Shown here one piece after another: positions 25,279-34,136 of a stretch of 64,000 bases of DNA. Within the stretch, counting starts at the first letter, position 1. Each line of letters opens with the position of its first letter. The translations under genes and the position numbers were made by a program. The notes below the pieces were generated by a model that worked only from the letters and a program-made list of their open reading frames with translations, was not told the origin of the DNA and did no database searches. The DNA is from an uncultured Pseudomonadales bacterium (GTDB lineage Bacteria; Pseudomonadota; Gammaproteobacteria; Pseudomonadales; Azotimanducaceae): positions 620,001-684,000 of the forward strand of contig CATOTI010000001.1 in NCBI GenBank assembly GCA_951813295.1. The letters run 5' to 3'.

Positions 25279-26355
25279 TCACGCCGCGGCGGCGATCCGC
25301 CGGCGGAGCGGCTCTCGCAGTGTTTCCGCGAGTTCGGTCAGAAGCGTTTCCGTTTCCTCCCAGCCGATGCAGGCATCCGTGACGGACACGCCGTAGGCAA
25401 GTTCGCCGTTCGGATCGAGTTTCTGATTTCCCGCACCGATGTTGCTCTCGATCATGAGACCGATGACGGATTGATTCCCTTCGGCGATTTGAGCCGCGAT
25501 GTCGCGTGCGACCTTCGGCTGCTGCGTGTGATCTTTGTTCGAGTTGGCATGGCTGCAGTCGACCATGATGTTGGCGCCGAGGCTCGCCTTCGATAGCGCA
25601 TCTTCGCAAGCCGCGATCGATTGACGGTCGAAGTTCGGTCCCTGAGAGCCTCCGCGTAGAACGATGTGCGCGTTGGCGTTGCCGCGCGTTTCGATGATCG
25701 AAACCTGGCCAGACTGATTGATGCCGAGGAATCGATGCGGACTCGACACCGATTGCAGCGCGTTGATAGCGACTTCGAGTCCGCCATCCGTACCGTTCTT
25801 GAATCCGACGGCGGAGGAGAGCCCGGAGGCCATCTCTCGATGGGTTTGCGACTCGGTGGTCCGCGCACCGATCGCCGACCAGGAGATGAGATCTTGCAGG
25901 TACTGCGGGGTGATCGGATCGAGCGCTTCGGTCGAGAGTGGCAATCCGAGTTCGGCGATCTCGATCAGAAGCCGGCGTGCGACGCTGATACCTTTTTCGA
26001 TATGAAACGTATCGTCGAGGTGCGGATCATTGATCAGGCCTTTCCAGCCCACCGTCGTTCTCGGCTTCTCGAAGTAAGCGCGCATGACGACGTACAGCGT
26101 GTCGCTTGTCGCTTCGGCGATCCGGGCGAGGCGGTCCGCGTAGTCACGCGCGGCGTCGACGTCGTGGATGGAGCAGGGACCGATCACCACCAGCAGGCGG
26201 TGGTCATCGCGATTGAGAATCGCTTCGATGTGCCGGCGTGAGTCGGCCACCACGTCTTTGACCTTCGTCGGTGCCGGTAGACGGTCCTTGACCTCGTACG
26301 GCGTTGGTAAGACTTCTTGAGCAGTCACGTTGATGTTCTCTGTACGTTCGACCAT
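25279..26355 (-). CDS. aroG: 3-deoxy-7-phosphoheptulonate (DAHP) synthase, class I
   Basis: This is the first enzyme of the shikimate pathway, condensing PEP and erythrose 4-phosphate. The 358-residue protein matches the AroF/G/H type: LPAPTKVKDVV near the start, LLVVIGPCSIHDVDAARDYA near residue 55, MRAYFEKPRTTVGWKGLINDP near residue 90, HIVLRGG near residue 230 and MVDCSHANSNKDH near residue 264. These enzymes are usually feedback-inhibited by one aromatic amino acid; which one cannot be read here. Directly upstream is an aromatic leader peptide and attenuator (26376-26534), so transcription is probably controlled by charged tRNA-Phe, -Tyr and -Trp. Confidence 0.95.
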   Translation of the reverse strand: MVERTENINVTAQEVLPTPYEVKDRLPAPTKVKDVVADSRRHIEAILNRDDHRLLVVIGPCSIHDVDAARDYADRLARIAEATSDTLYVVMRAYFEKPRTTVGWKGLINDPHLDDTFHIEKGISVARRLLIEIAELGLPLSTEALDPITPQYLQDLISWSAIGARTTESQTHREMASGLSSAVGFKNGTDGGLEVAINALQSVSSPHRFLGINQSGQVSIIETRGNANAHIVLRGGSQGPNFDRQSIAACEDALSKASLGANIMVDCSHANSNKDHTQQPKVARDIAAQIAEGNQSVIGLMIESNIGAGNQKLDPNGELAYGVSVTDACIGWEETETLLTELAETLREPLRRRIAAAA

Positions 26356-26375
26356 GTTCGCCGTCCCCTAAAACG

Positions 26376-26452
26376 AAAAAACCCCGATGGCGTCGCCGAT
26401 CGGGGTCTGTCGAAGGGCGACTTAGCGCCCTCTTTTTACAAACGAGTGCGCT
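26376..26452 (-). promoter_or_regulatory. Transcription attenuator of aroG (alternative hairpins plus terminator)
   Basis: In the leftward transcript, four mutually exclusive pairings follow the leader stop codon. Pairing 1:2 joins AGCGCACUC (26452-26444) with GAGGGCGCU (26432-26424), one mismatch. Pairing 2:3 joins AGGGCG (26431-26426) with CGCCCU (26419-26414). GUCGCC (26421-26416) can pair with GGCGAC (26397-26392) inside the terminator. The terminator stem is CCCCGAU (26405-26399) with AUCGGGG (26388-26382), followed by six U. One consistent reading: a ribosome at the stop masks segment 1, so 2:3 and the terminator form. A ribosome stalled earlier on aromatic codons lets 1:2 form and frees GUCGCC to disrupt the terminator. 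This logic is inference; the complementarities are seen. Confidence 0.78.
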
Positions 26453-26453
26453 T

Positions 26454-26534
26454 CTACTTTTTCCAATACCAATAGCCCAGCCCGCCGCGTGCGACGTCTG
26501 GGACGGTAAAGAAGAAATGTGAAGCGTTCGTCAT
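26454..26534 (-). CDS. Aromatic leader peptide of aroG (26 residues)
   Basis: ATG 26534 to TAG 26454 encodes a 26-residue peptide: MTNASH, then three consecutive Phe, TVPDVARGGLG, then YWYWKK. Seven of 26 residues are aromatic, and the YWYW run lies just before the stop, as expected of a leader that stalls when aromatic aminoacyl-tRNA is scarce. It begins 28 bases after the stop of the upstream helicase gene and is followed by the attenuator and aroG. The ribosome site is weak. A longer upstream frame would overlap the helicase gene and is not needed. Confidence 0.82.
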   Translation of the reverse strand: MTNASHFFFTVPDVARGGLGYWYWKK

Positions 26535-26562
26535 AGCGGGCGCGATTCTTCGTGCATCGCCC

Positions 26563-29562
26563 TCAAATTGCAACCTCGACGAGACGCCCGAGCGACGTGA
26601 AGAGGATTCCGAAGCGCTTTCCGTCGGAAGCGTGGCGATCGTCACCGGCATTCGTGTAGTCGCCGACGCGAGCAGTAACGGCCGCTTCGAGATCGGGAAA
26701 AGCGGAAAAATCACTGGTGTCGAAAGTAATCCGACAACCGTCCAGCACACGATCGACGACGAAGTTGCCGGAATGGGCGGCGGCCGCCGTCGCGCTTCCC
26801 GTCAATAGCACGCGACGACCGTCCTTCGAATCGAGCGTGGCGTCGCGGTGGCGCGCGAGCGCATCGAGGAGCGAAGGATGCGTTTCGAGCGTTTCCTTTT
26901 CCCAGATGCGCCAGATCGGGAGGCGATCCGCACTCGATGGGGCCGCGCCAGTGCGCGTGATCGTGGCGAATTCGCGCCGGATCCACTGATCGAGCATCGC
27001 ACCACTACTCGGTCGCGCGACTGGATTGGCTGGACGAGGCGCAAGCGGTGCGCGCCTCGGGGGTTGCCACACGTAGGCGAGCGGCAAACGGTTAAGAACC
27101 TGCCGGGTCACTTTCAGCGCTGGTTCGGCCTGGATATATCGCACCTCGTTCGCGATCGCGGGCCAGAGGAGCTCGAGCATGGAGCCGCGCGGTGGCTTCG
27201 CGTCGCGATCCTCGAGGGAACCGATGAGCGTCAGGCTTCGTCGAGCCCGCGTGAGCGCAACGTAGATCAGGCGCTTGGTCTCGTTGCGGTCTTTCTCGCG
27301 TTCTTCGCGCACGAGCCACTCGTAGAGCGCGTTTCGGGGATTTCTTTCCTTGCAGGCGATCAGAAAATCGTCACCTTCGGCGCGCCACAACAGCATCGGT
27401 CGCGGCGTATCGCGCGTCGTCGCCTCGAGCGACGGGACGATCACGTGATCGAATTCGAGCCCCTTGGAGCGGTGAATCGTCATGACATCGACCGCGCTCG
27501 GATCGCGTGAGCCCGAGTCTGTGTTCATCAAATCGTCGAGCCGGCGCGCGAGTTCATTCGGTCGGTCGATCAGATCCAGCTCGTCGTCGAGTAGCTCGAA
27601 GAAGCGCTCAGCGCCGGCTGAGGTGGCATAGGCTTCGCTGCCACCGAGTTCGAGCCACGCTTCTTCGACACGGGTTCGCGGGGGTGTCGAGCGCGGACGA
27701 AGGTCGAGTGCGGCGCGGAGGCGTTCTTGTCTGCGATCGCCCGCGACGAGTCCGAGGTCGAGGTCCCGGATCGGCACGAAGTCGGCGAGCGCTTGATTGG
27801 CACGCTCGATTTCGCGGCTCGTGAGTCCGATCAGGGGGGAACGCAGGAGCGCCAGACACGACAAGCGGTCGCCCGGATCGTAGAGCACGCGAGTCAGCGC
27901 GAAGAGGTCGCGGACCACCGGTGATTCCGACAACGACTCGATCTCCGTGCCCCGGTGGAGGATGTCGTTGTCACGGAGCGCCGCGAGAATCGGCCCGAGG
28001 GTCGCTCGTGTACGGACCAGAATCGCGATCGATGCGTGCGGATCGTCGGCGCGGATCGCGAGGATACGATTCGCAACTCGAGTGGCGCTTTCGCCGAGCA
28101 CGATATCGACGTTCGCTCCACCGTCGTCGTCGACGATGGGATCCGCGGGGGCGAAAGGCACGCCGCCGACGATCGGGTCCTCGTGTCGCGAGAAGATCGA
28201 ACGGCAGATTTCGTTTACCCAGTCCACCAGCGGTTTGCTCGAACGAAAGTTGGAGCTGAGTTCGAGCGAGGTCAGTTCGCGGTTCGGCAAACCGTTCGAG
28301 TACGTGTCGAGATAGAGCCGAACCTCGGCGTCGCGGAACCGGTAGATGGACTGCATCGGATCACCGACCGCGAAGAAAGAATTGCCATCACCCGGCGTCC
28401 AGCCTTCGGTCAGTTTCGTCAGCAAACGAAACTGCGCAACGGACGTGTCTTGAAATTCATCGACCAGCAGATGACGAATTCGGTAGTCGAGAGCGAGCGC
28501 AAGCTCGCTCGGCAGGTCGTCGGCGCCGAGCGCCTGGTTTGCACGGACGGTGAGTTCCGTGAAATCGCTCAATCCGCGACGGCGAAAGACATCACCGAGT
28601 TCGACCAACGCAAGAGACAGTACGATCGCGATCGGTTCGAGTGACCGTTGCTCCATGAACTGGGGTAAGTCGGCCATGCGCGCTAGGGGCGCGGCAAGAT
28701 CGCTTTCGGCGAGCTGTGCGGTCGCTCGCGAGGCTCGCTCGCGTAGGGTCGTTTGGCCGGGGCCAAAACCGCCGCGCTTATCAAAGCGCTTGCGCGGTGT
28801 GCCGTCCTTTGTGAGCAAAATCTTCGCCGCGCTTGGCCAACGCGAATCGCCCGCGTCGAGACCATCGACCACGGCGACGATATCGTCCCGCAGGGATGCT
28901 TCGAGCAATCCCTCGAATTGTGATTCGGCGCTCGCCCGGAGATGACCGACCCCACGACGAATCGAATCTCGCACGCGGTTCACGGCAGAGGCGATATCGG
29001 CGACCACCATTTGCCATTGATCTCGTCGCGTTAGGGCATCGATCAAGAAACGCCGCGCCGAGGCGACGTCATTTTCGAGCGTCGCAAGAAAATCGGCGAT
29101 CGTCGACGCGAGCGGATCGTCGTGCACGACGCGAAGGAGCAGCCGATCGACGGCCTCCTGATAGAGCGGCAGCGGATTGTCCGTCGGGCGAGTGCTGGCG
29201 ACGCCGCTCGTCATCGGCATCGCATTCGCGAGCTGGAGCGAAAAGCTGTCGATTGTCTGAATCTTCAGGCGATCCGGCCGCGTGGCGAGATCCCAATCGC
29301 GCACGCGTGCACTCAAATCGCTGTGCTCGTCGAGCCGCGCGAGCACACGTTCACGCATCTCGAGTGCCGCTTTGCGTGTAAACGTGATCGCGAGGATCGC
29401 CTCGGGTTCTTCGACGGCCGCCAGCAGTTTGAGGTAGCGCTCGACGAGCAATGACGTTTTTCCAGACCCGGCCGGCGCCTTCACGATCACCGAGCGAGCG
29501 ATGTCGATCGCCCGTTCGCGCTCCCGCGCATCGCGGGGCGCGGTCAGCGTTGTGCTAGCCAC
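26563..29562 (-). CDS. UvrD/AddA-like helicase (recombination-repair type)
   Basis: I place the start at GTG 29562, which overlaps the AddB-like stop by 8 bases and gives 999 residues. SF1A motifs are intact: Walker A APAGSGKTSLL near residue 28, motif Ia ITFTRKAALEMRERV, Walker B LLVDEFQDTSVAQF near residue 370, VGDPMQSIYRFR (motif III) and VMTIHRSKGLEFDHV and YVALTRARRSL (motifs V and VI). I see no PD-(D/E)XK nuclease motif in the C-terminal 200 residues, unlike classical AddA. It therefore probably supplies translocation for the partner nuclease encoded just upstream, in double-strand-break end processing. Confidence 0.88.
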   Translation of the reverse strand: MASTTLTAPRDARERERAIDIARSVIVKAPAGSGKTSLLVERYLKLLAAVEEPEAILAITFTRKAALEMRERVLARLDEHSDLSARVRDWDLATRPDRLKIQTIDSFSLQLANAMPMTSGVASTRPTDNPLPLYQEAVDRLLLRVVHDDPLASTIADFLATLENDVASARRFLIDALTRRDQWQMVVADIASAVNRVRDSIRRGVGHLRASAESQFEGLLEASLRDDIVAVVDGLDAGDSRWPSAAKILLTKDGTPRKRFDKRGGFGPGQTTLRERASRATAQLAESDLAAPLARMADLPQFMEQRSLEPIAIVLSLALVELGDVFRRRGLSDFTELTVRANQALGADDLPSELALALDYRIRHLLVDEFQDTSVAQFRLLTKLTEGWTPGDGNSFFAVGDPMQSIYRFRDAEVRLYLDTYSNGLPNRELTSLELSSNFRSSKPLVDWVNEICRSIFSRHEDPIVGGVPFAPADPIVDDDGGANVDIVLGESATRVANRILAIRADDPHASIAILVRTRATLGPILAALRDNDILHRGTEIESLSESPVVRDLFALTRVLYDPGDRLSCLALLRSPLIGLTSREIERANQALADFVPIRDLDLGLVAGDRRQERLRAALDLRPRSTPPRTRVEEAWLELGGSEAYATSAGAERFFELLDDELDLIDRPNELARRLDDLMNTDSGSRDPSAVDVMTIHRSKGLEFDHVIVPSLEATTRDTPRPMLLWRAEGDDFLIACKERNPRNALYEWLVREEREKDRNETKRLIYVALTRARRSLTLIGSLEDRDAKPPRGSMLELLWPAIANEVRYIQAEPALKVTRQVLNRLPLAYVWQPPRRAPLAPRPANPVARPSSGAMLDQWIRREFATITRTGAAPSSADRLPIWRIWEKETLETHPSLLDALARHRDATLDSKDGRRVLLTGSATAAAAHSGNFVVDRVLDGCRITFDTSDFSAFPDLEAAVTARVGDYTNAGDDRHASDGKRFGILFTSLGRLVEVAI

Positions 29563-31978
29563 GAGAGAACTGCCGGCACAATGGCGCGAGATGGCATTGG
29601 CTGCAGGCACGCGTCGAAGGCATCGGCGTGTTTGAGCCCGACACGATTTCCTGAGCAAGGGTGTCGAGTGCTTCTCGCCACGCGACCGCGAGTTCGTCCA
29701 TCGATGTGAAACCGAGTCGATCGGCGGATTGGATTCCTTTGCTCCGGACGTGCGAATCGCCGATCCCGCTCAGACGAACACCGTCGTCGAGTTGCAGATA
29801 CGCGGCCGCATCTGCCGCCTCGTGGAGGAAGTACAAAGGCACTTGCGGCGCATCGAGACGCGGTGGCAGCCAGTCGTTGATGCTCGATCGCCCACTCTTG
29901 TAGTCGATCACGATTCGCGATTCGCCGGACTGGTCGATCCGGTCGACACGGGCACGAATGCTGATGCCGCCGATTTCGACCTCGATGTCCTGCTCGACCG
30001 AAACGACGTCAAACTCAGGTCGAGCCAACTCGAGCGCGAGCCAGGCACGTATGAGATGACCGACCCTGGCGGTTTCGATCCGGGCGAACTCGGTCGGCCA
30101 TTCTTGTGCGTCGATCGCCGAGTCGACGATCTGATCGAAAGCGCCTTCCGATGCGCCCGCGAGCGTCTCGCGGTTCGGCATCGCCTCGGTCGTCTGCGCC
30201 AGTACTTCGTGGAGTACCGAGCCGAGTTCTGCCTTGTTGGGAAGGATCGTCTGTAACGTCGGCGATCTGATACCCAGTCGATGGATCGCCCAGCCGCGGA
30301 ATGCACAAAGTGACTGATCGGTAAGCAGCGCCGTGCCGCCGGCGATCGTGGACGCCTCGGTGGAAGCTGGCTCGGGCGGCTCGTCCTCGAACGGTTCGAA
30401 AGCGGGCTCGGGTGTTCGAGCAAGGGGATGGCCGGCTGCGAAGATCGGCTCGTCGTCCAGCGCTCGGCTGGAAGAAGGGATCATGGGTGAACGGCTAGCC
30501 CCGAACGACGCGCCTTCGTCGGTGATGACGCTCTGCACCAGCACTCGCGTGCTCTGTTGCCACCACGTCTGAAGCTCCTCGGCGTCGTCGCGGCAGTTGG
30601 ACATGCTACCTCCGGGCACCAGCACGTCGCGGTAAACCTGATTCGGCAGAAACGGATTCCGACGTGGCGGCGCCGGAAAGTTGCCGCGTTGGCAACCCGT
30701 GACCCAGATCGCATCGAGGGCGAGCCCGAACGACTCATCTCGACCGAGCACCTGGATCGGTGCGTGGTGAGCCTGAGGCGAAAAGACGGTTCGTTTGACC
30801 TGGTCCGTTAGCATCGCGAGCACGTCGCGCCACGACGGACGGCCCGCAAGACGCAGCGCACGCGCGACGCCGTCGATCAAACCCTCGAACTGCGCGACCG
30901 CCTGGAATTCGCGACTGTCGAGTCCTTCGCCGGGCCAACCCCATGCCGCCAGGCATCGTCCGAGTTGCTGCGCGAGATCATCGCGATCGGGCGCATCCGC
31001 AAAACACTCGAGGCCCGGTACCTCGACGCTGCCGAGCGGGACGAAGGACAGTTGGTGTCGCGCGAGCTCTCGGAGGGCCCGCGTCGGTCGAAGGAACGGC
31101 GAGACGAGAAGCGATCGAGAGAGATCGCCGTCAATGCCCTCGATCATCAATGTGAGCGCGGCGAGTGCGTGCGCGACCGGGCGTTCCTGGGCAAGCGAAA
31201 CACCCCCCGAAAAGCTGACGATTCGATCGAGATCCGCGTCGGAAAACGCCGCTTGGAAACGCTGGATGACACGCGCCGTGTTGGCCCCGAGTTCATCGAC
31301 GATGACAGCCACCGTATCGACGCGATCGAGCATAGAACGCGCCCACTCTGCCGCCGCCCGCAGTTCGTCGTCCGCACTCGTGAACGATGCGTGGCGACAG
31401 TCCGCGGAGCCAATACCCGTCAGTTCGATCGATACGACCGGGTCCATGATTGTGCTCGCGGCGTGCTGGCTCGGCCGGAATCCGTAGCTCATGATCGGCG
31501 GCATCCCCACGCCTCTCTGCCGGGTAAGGCGTGGGATCTCCGCCGCGCTCGAATATCCCATCGACGCCAGGCGCCCGGCGAGAGCACGCGCCCAGGCAGC
31601 AAATGTTCTGGTCGCTTCGTTGGTGCCGAACATCGCGTCGTCGAATTCGATCCCCGCCCGATGGCAGCGTTGCCACGCGTCGAGGAAACCGTCGACGTGC
31701 TCACGTAACGCCGGCCGCAGCGCACAGGCGCGGGCAATGACGCGCAGCCCCTCGGAGCTCAACAGTGCGGTGTCGATCAATCCATCGTCCTGCGCGATAC
31801 GCCACTGGGAGAGCCAGAACTCCGTCTGGCTGACACAATCCGCGCCTCGAATGCCGTTTCGTTCGGCGTGGTAGGAGATTTCGCGCGCCTGGCGCTCAGT
31901 TGCGGTCACGATCGAGGCACCGCGCTCGAGCGCGGCGTCGAGCGTCGCAACGGCTGGGATGATCGACGGGCGCGTCAA
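29555..31978 (-). CDS. AddB-like PD-(D/E)XK nuclease, DNA-repair protein
   Basis: The 807-residue protein has a degenerate helicase-like N-terminal portion without a good Walker A, as in AddB and the gammaproteobacterial 'probable DNA repair protein' family. The C-terminal nuclease domain shows SIRARVDRIDQ followed by SRIVIDYKSGR (D...DYK core of PD-(D/E)XK) near residue 690. It ends in ACSQCHLAPLCR, a cysteine group like the AddB iron-sulfur staple. It is the first gene of the pair with the UvrD-type helicase. Together they probably replace RecBCD or AddAB. Confidence 0.85.
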   Translation of the reverse strand: MTRPSIIPAVATLDAALERGASIVTATERQAREISYHAERNGIRGADCVSQTEFWLSQWRIAQDDGLIDTALLSSEGLRVIARACALRPALREHVDGFLDAWQRCHRAGIEFDDAMFGTNEATRTFAAWARALAGRLASMGYSSAAEIPRLTRQRGVGMPPIMSYGFRPSQHAASTIMDPVVSIELTGIGSADCRHASFTSADDELRAAAEWARSMLDRVDTVAVIVDELGANTARVIQRFQAAFSDADLDRIVSFSGGVSLAQERPVAHALAALTLMIEGIDGDLSRSLLVSPFLRPTRALRELARHQLSFVPLGSVEVPGLECFADAPDRDDLAQQLGRCLAAWGWPGEGLDSREFQAVAQFEGLIDGVARALRLAGRPSWRDVLAMLTDQVKRTVFSPQAHHAPIQVLGRDESFGLALDAIWVTGCQRGNFPAPPRRNPFLPNQVYRDVLVPGGSMSNCRDDAEELQTWWQQSTRVLVQSVITDEGASFGASRSPMIPSSSRALDDEPIFAAGHPLARTPEPAFEPFEDEPPEPASTEASTIAGGTALLTDQSLCAFRGWAIHRLGIRSPTLQTILPNKAELGSVLHEVLAQTTEAMPNRETLAGASEGAFDQIVDSAIDAQEWPTEFARIETARVGHLIRAWLALELARPEFDVVSVEQDIEVEIGGISIRARVDRIDQSGESRIVIDYKSGRSSINDWLPPRLDAPQVPLYFLHEAADAAAYLQLDDGVRLSGIGDSHVRSKGIQSADRLGFTSMDELAVAWREALDTLAQEIVSGSNTPMPSTRACSQCHLAPLCRQFSRG

Positions 31979-31997
31979 GACGAAGCGCTGCCGGGTT

Positions 31998-33062
31998 TCA
32001 CGCCGTCTGGATGGATGTCATGGCGTCACTACTCGACCGATCGCTCTTGGCGATCGCGCGACGTGGATCGAGTGCATCACGGACCGCTTCGCCGATGAAG
32101 ATCAAAAGCGTCAACAGCATGGCCAGCGTCAAAAAGACGAAGAGCCCGAGCCAGGGCGCTTGCAGGTTCGCCTTCGCTTGCGAGAGCAAACGCCCGAGCG
32201 ACGGTGAGTCGATCGGTAGTCCGAATCCGAGAAAATCGAGGGCAGTCAGCGACGTGATCGATCCGTTGAGGATGAACGGCAAGTAGGTCAGCGTCGCGAC
32301 CATGGCATTCGGCAGGACGTGCCGGCGCAAGATCGTGAAGTTGGAAACGCCGAGGCCCTTTGCCGCGCGGACGAACTCGAAATTCCGAGCGCGCAGAAAC
32401 TCGGCCCGAACGACCCCGACCAACGCCATCCAGCTGAAGAGCGCGAGAATGCCCAATAACCAGAAAACGTTCGGCTCGACGATGCTTGCCAGGATGATGA
32501 GCACGAAGAGGATCGGTAACCCCGACTGGATTTCGACTAGCCGTTGGCCGATCAGGTCCACCAATCCGCCGAAATAGCCCTGCAGGGCGCCGACCGTGAC
32601 CCCGATCACAGAGCTGATCAGCGTCAACGACAAGCCGAAGAGGACGGACAGGCGGAATCCGTAGAGCAGCTTCGCAAAGACGTCCGTGCCCTGATTATCG
32701 GTCCCCAGCCAGTGCGTCGAGTCCGGTGGTGAGGGTGTGATGTTGTAGGTGTAGTCGATCGTGCTGTACGAAAAGCGTAGCGGGGGCCAGATCAGCCAAC
32801 CATTCGACTCGATCAGGTCGATCACGTACGGATCGTGGAAGTCGGCTTCGGTTTCGAGCACGCCGCCCAGTTCGATCTCCGTCACCGTCGTCACGAGGGG
32901 GAAGTAGAGCTCGCCCTGGTGAGAGAAGACGATCGGCTTATCGTTGGCGATGAATTCGGCAAAAAGCGAAACGATGAACATCGCCAGGAAGATCCAGAAA
33001 CTCCAATAGCCCCGACGGTTGCTCTTAAAGATCTCCAGGCGGCGTTGATTGATCGGGCTCAT
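31998..33062 (-). CDS. yejE: ABC transporter permease, YejE-like
   Basis: This 354-residue inner-membrane protein belongs to the oligopeptide-type BPD_transp_1 permeases. It has an N-terminal helix (FWIFLAMFIVSLFAEFIA), a long periplasmic stretch with HWLGTDNQGTDVFAKLLYGFRLS near residue 140 (a YejE/OppC hallmark) and EAA-loop segment FVRAAKGLGVSNFTILRRHVLPN near residue 232. Members import peptides such as microcin C. Its start overlaps the yejB stop by 4 bases. The expected ATPase gene (yejF) does not follow; the next gene is addB-like. Confidence 0.9.
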   Translation of the reverse strand: MSPINQRRLEIFKSNRRGYWSFWIFLAMFIVSLFAEFIANDKPIVFSHQGELYFPLVTTVTEIELGGVLETEADFHDPYVIDLIESNGWLIWPPLRFSYSTIDYTYNITPSPPDSTHWLGTDNQGTDVFAKLLYGFRLSVLFGLSLTLISSVIGVTVGALQGYFGGLVDLIGQRLVEIQSGLPILFVLIILASIVEPNVFWLLGILALFSWMALVGVVRAEFLRARNFEFVRAAKGLGVSNFTILRRHVLPNAMVATLTYLPFILNGSITSLTALDFLGFGLPIDSPSLGRLLSQAKANLQAPWLGLFVFLTLAMLLTLLIFIGEAVRDALDPRRAIAKSDRSSSDAMTSIQTA

Positions 33063-34132
33063 TCGCGAGCCTCGAAGTCGATGCGCGGGTCGACGAACGT
33101 ATAGATGACGTCGCCCACCAACTGCATGAACAGGCCAATCAACGTGAAGCAGAACAGCGTACCGAAGAAGATCGGGTAATCGCGTTTCACGACCGCTTCG
33201 TATCCCAACAGGCCGATCCCATCGATCGAGAAGATCACCTCGATCAAAAGGGCACCCGTGAACAGGAGCCCGACGAACGCAGCCGGGAAGCCGGCGATGA
33301 CGATCAACATCGCGTTGCGAAAGACATGCCCGAAGAGGACACGTTTCTCCGTCAGTCCCTTGGCGCGCGCGGTGAGGACAAACTGTTTATTGATCTCTTC
33401 GAGGAAACTGTTTTTCGTGAGCATGGTCAGCGTCGCGAACCCACCGATGGTGAGTGCCGTCAGCGGCAGGACGAGATGCCAGAGATAGTCCGTCACCTTC
33501 TCGAAGAACGGCAGTTCAGACCAGTTCTCGGACACCATGCCGCGCATCGGAAACCAATCGAAATAGGTCCCACCGGCGAAAACCACGATCAGCATGACGG
33601 CAAACAGAAAGCCGGGGACCGCGTACGCGACGAAAACGACCGCGCTCGACCAGACGTCGAACGGCGTGCCATCGCGGACTGCCTTCATCATGCCGAGCGG
33701 TATCGAGATGGCGTAGATGAGCACGAGCGCCGAGAGCCCGAGCGAAATCGAAACCGGCAGTTTCTCGATGACGATGTCGAAGACCGCCCGTTCCTGGAAG
33801 TAGCTCGTACCGAAATCGAGCCGGACGTAGTTCCACATCATCAAGCCGAAACGTTCGAGGGGCGGCTTGTCGAAACCGAAGGCGACTTCGAGCTTCTCGA
33901 TGAACGCGGGATCGAGGCCTTCACCCCCCGTGTAACCGGATTCCGCCGAAGGCCCCATGCTCGAAGCCGACGACACCGAAGCCGTCGACGACATGTTCAT
34001 GCCCGACGCCTGGATGATCGCTTGTTCGATGGGTCCGCCGGGCGCGAACTGCACGATCACGAAGTTGATCACCATGATGCCGAACAGCGTCGGCACGATC
34101 AGCAGCAGGCGGCGAAGGAGATAACGTCCCAT
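33059..34132 (-). CDS. yejB: ABC transporter permease, YejB-like
   Basis: I place the start at ATG 34132 (MGRYLLRRLLLIVPTLFGIM), giving 357 residues, the normal YejB/OppB-type N-terminus. Family signs are VQFAPGGPIEQ near residue 30, a lengthy periplasmic loop, IYAISIPLGMMKAVRDGT (EAA-adjacent) and LTARAKGLTEKRVLFGHVFRNAM near residue 262. It is the partner of the YejE-like permease and begins 4 bases after the yejA-type gene stops. Confidence 0.92.
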   Translation of the reverse strand: MGRYLLRRLLLIVPTLFGIMVINFVIVQFAPGGPIEQAIIQASGMNMSSTASVSSASSMGPSAESGYTGGEGLDPAFIEKLEVAFGFDKPPLERFGLMMWNYVRLDFGTSYFQERAVFDIVIEKLPVSISLGLSALVLIYAISIPLGMMKAVRDGTPFDVWSSAVVFVAYAVPGFLFAVMLIVVFAGGTYFDWFPMRGMVSENWSELPFFEKVTDYLWHLVLPLTALTIGGFATLTMLTKNSFLEEINKQFVLTARAKGLTEKRVLFGHVFRNAMLIVIAGFPAAFVGLLFTGALLIEVIFSIDGIGLLGYEAVVKRDYPIFFGTLFCFTLIGLFMQLVGDVIYTFVDPRIDFEARE

Positions 34133-34136
34133 CGGC

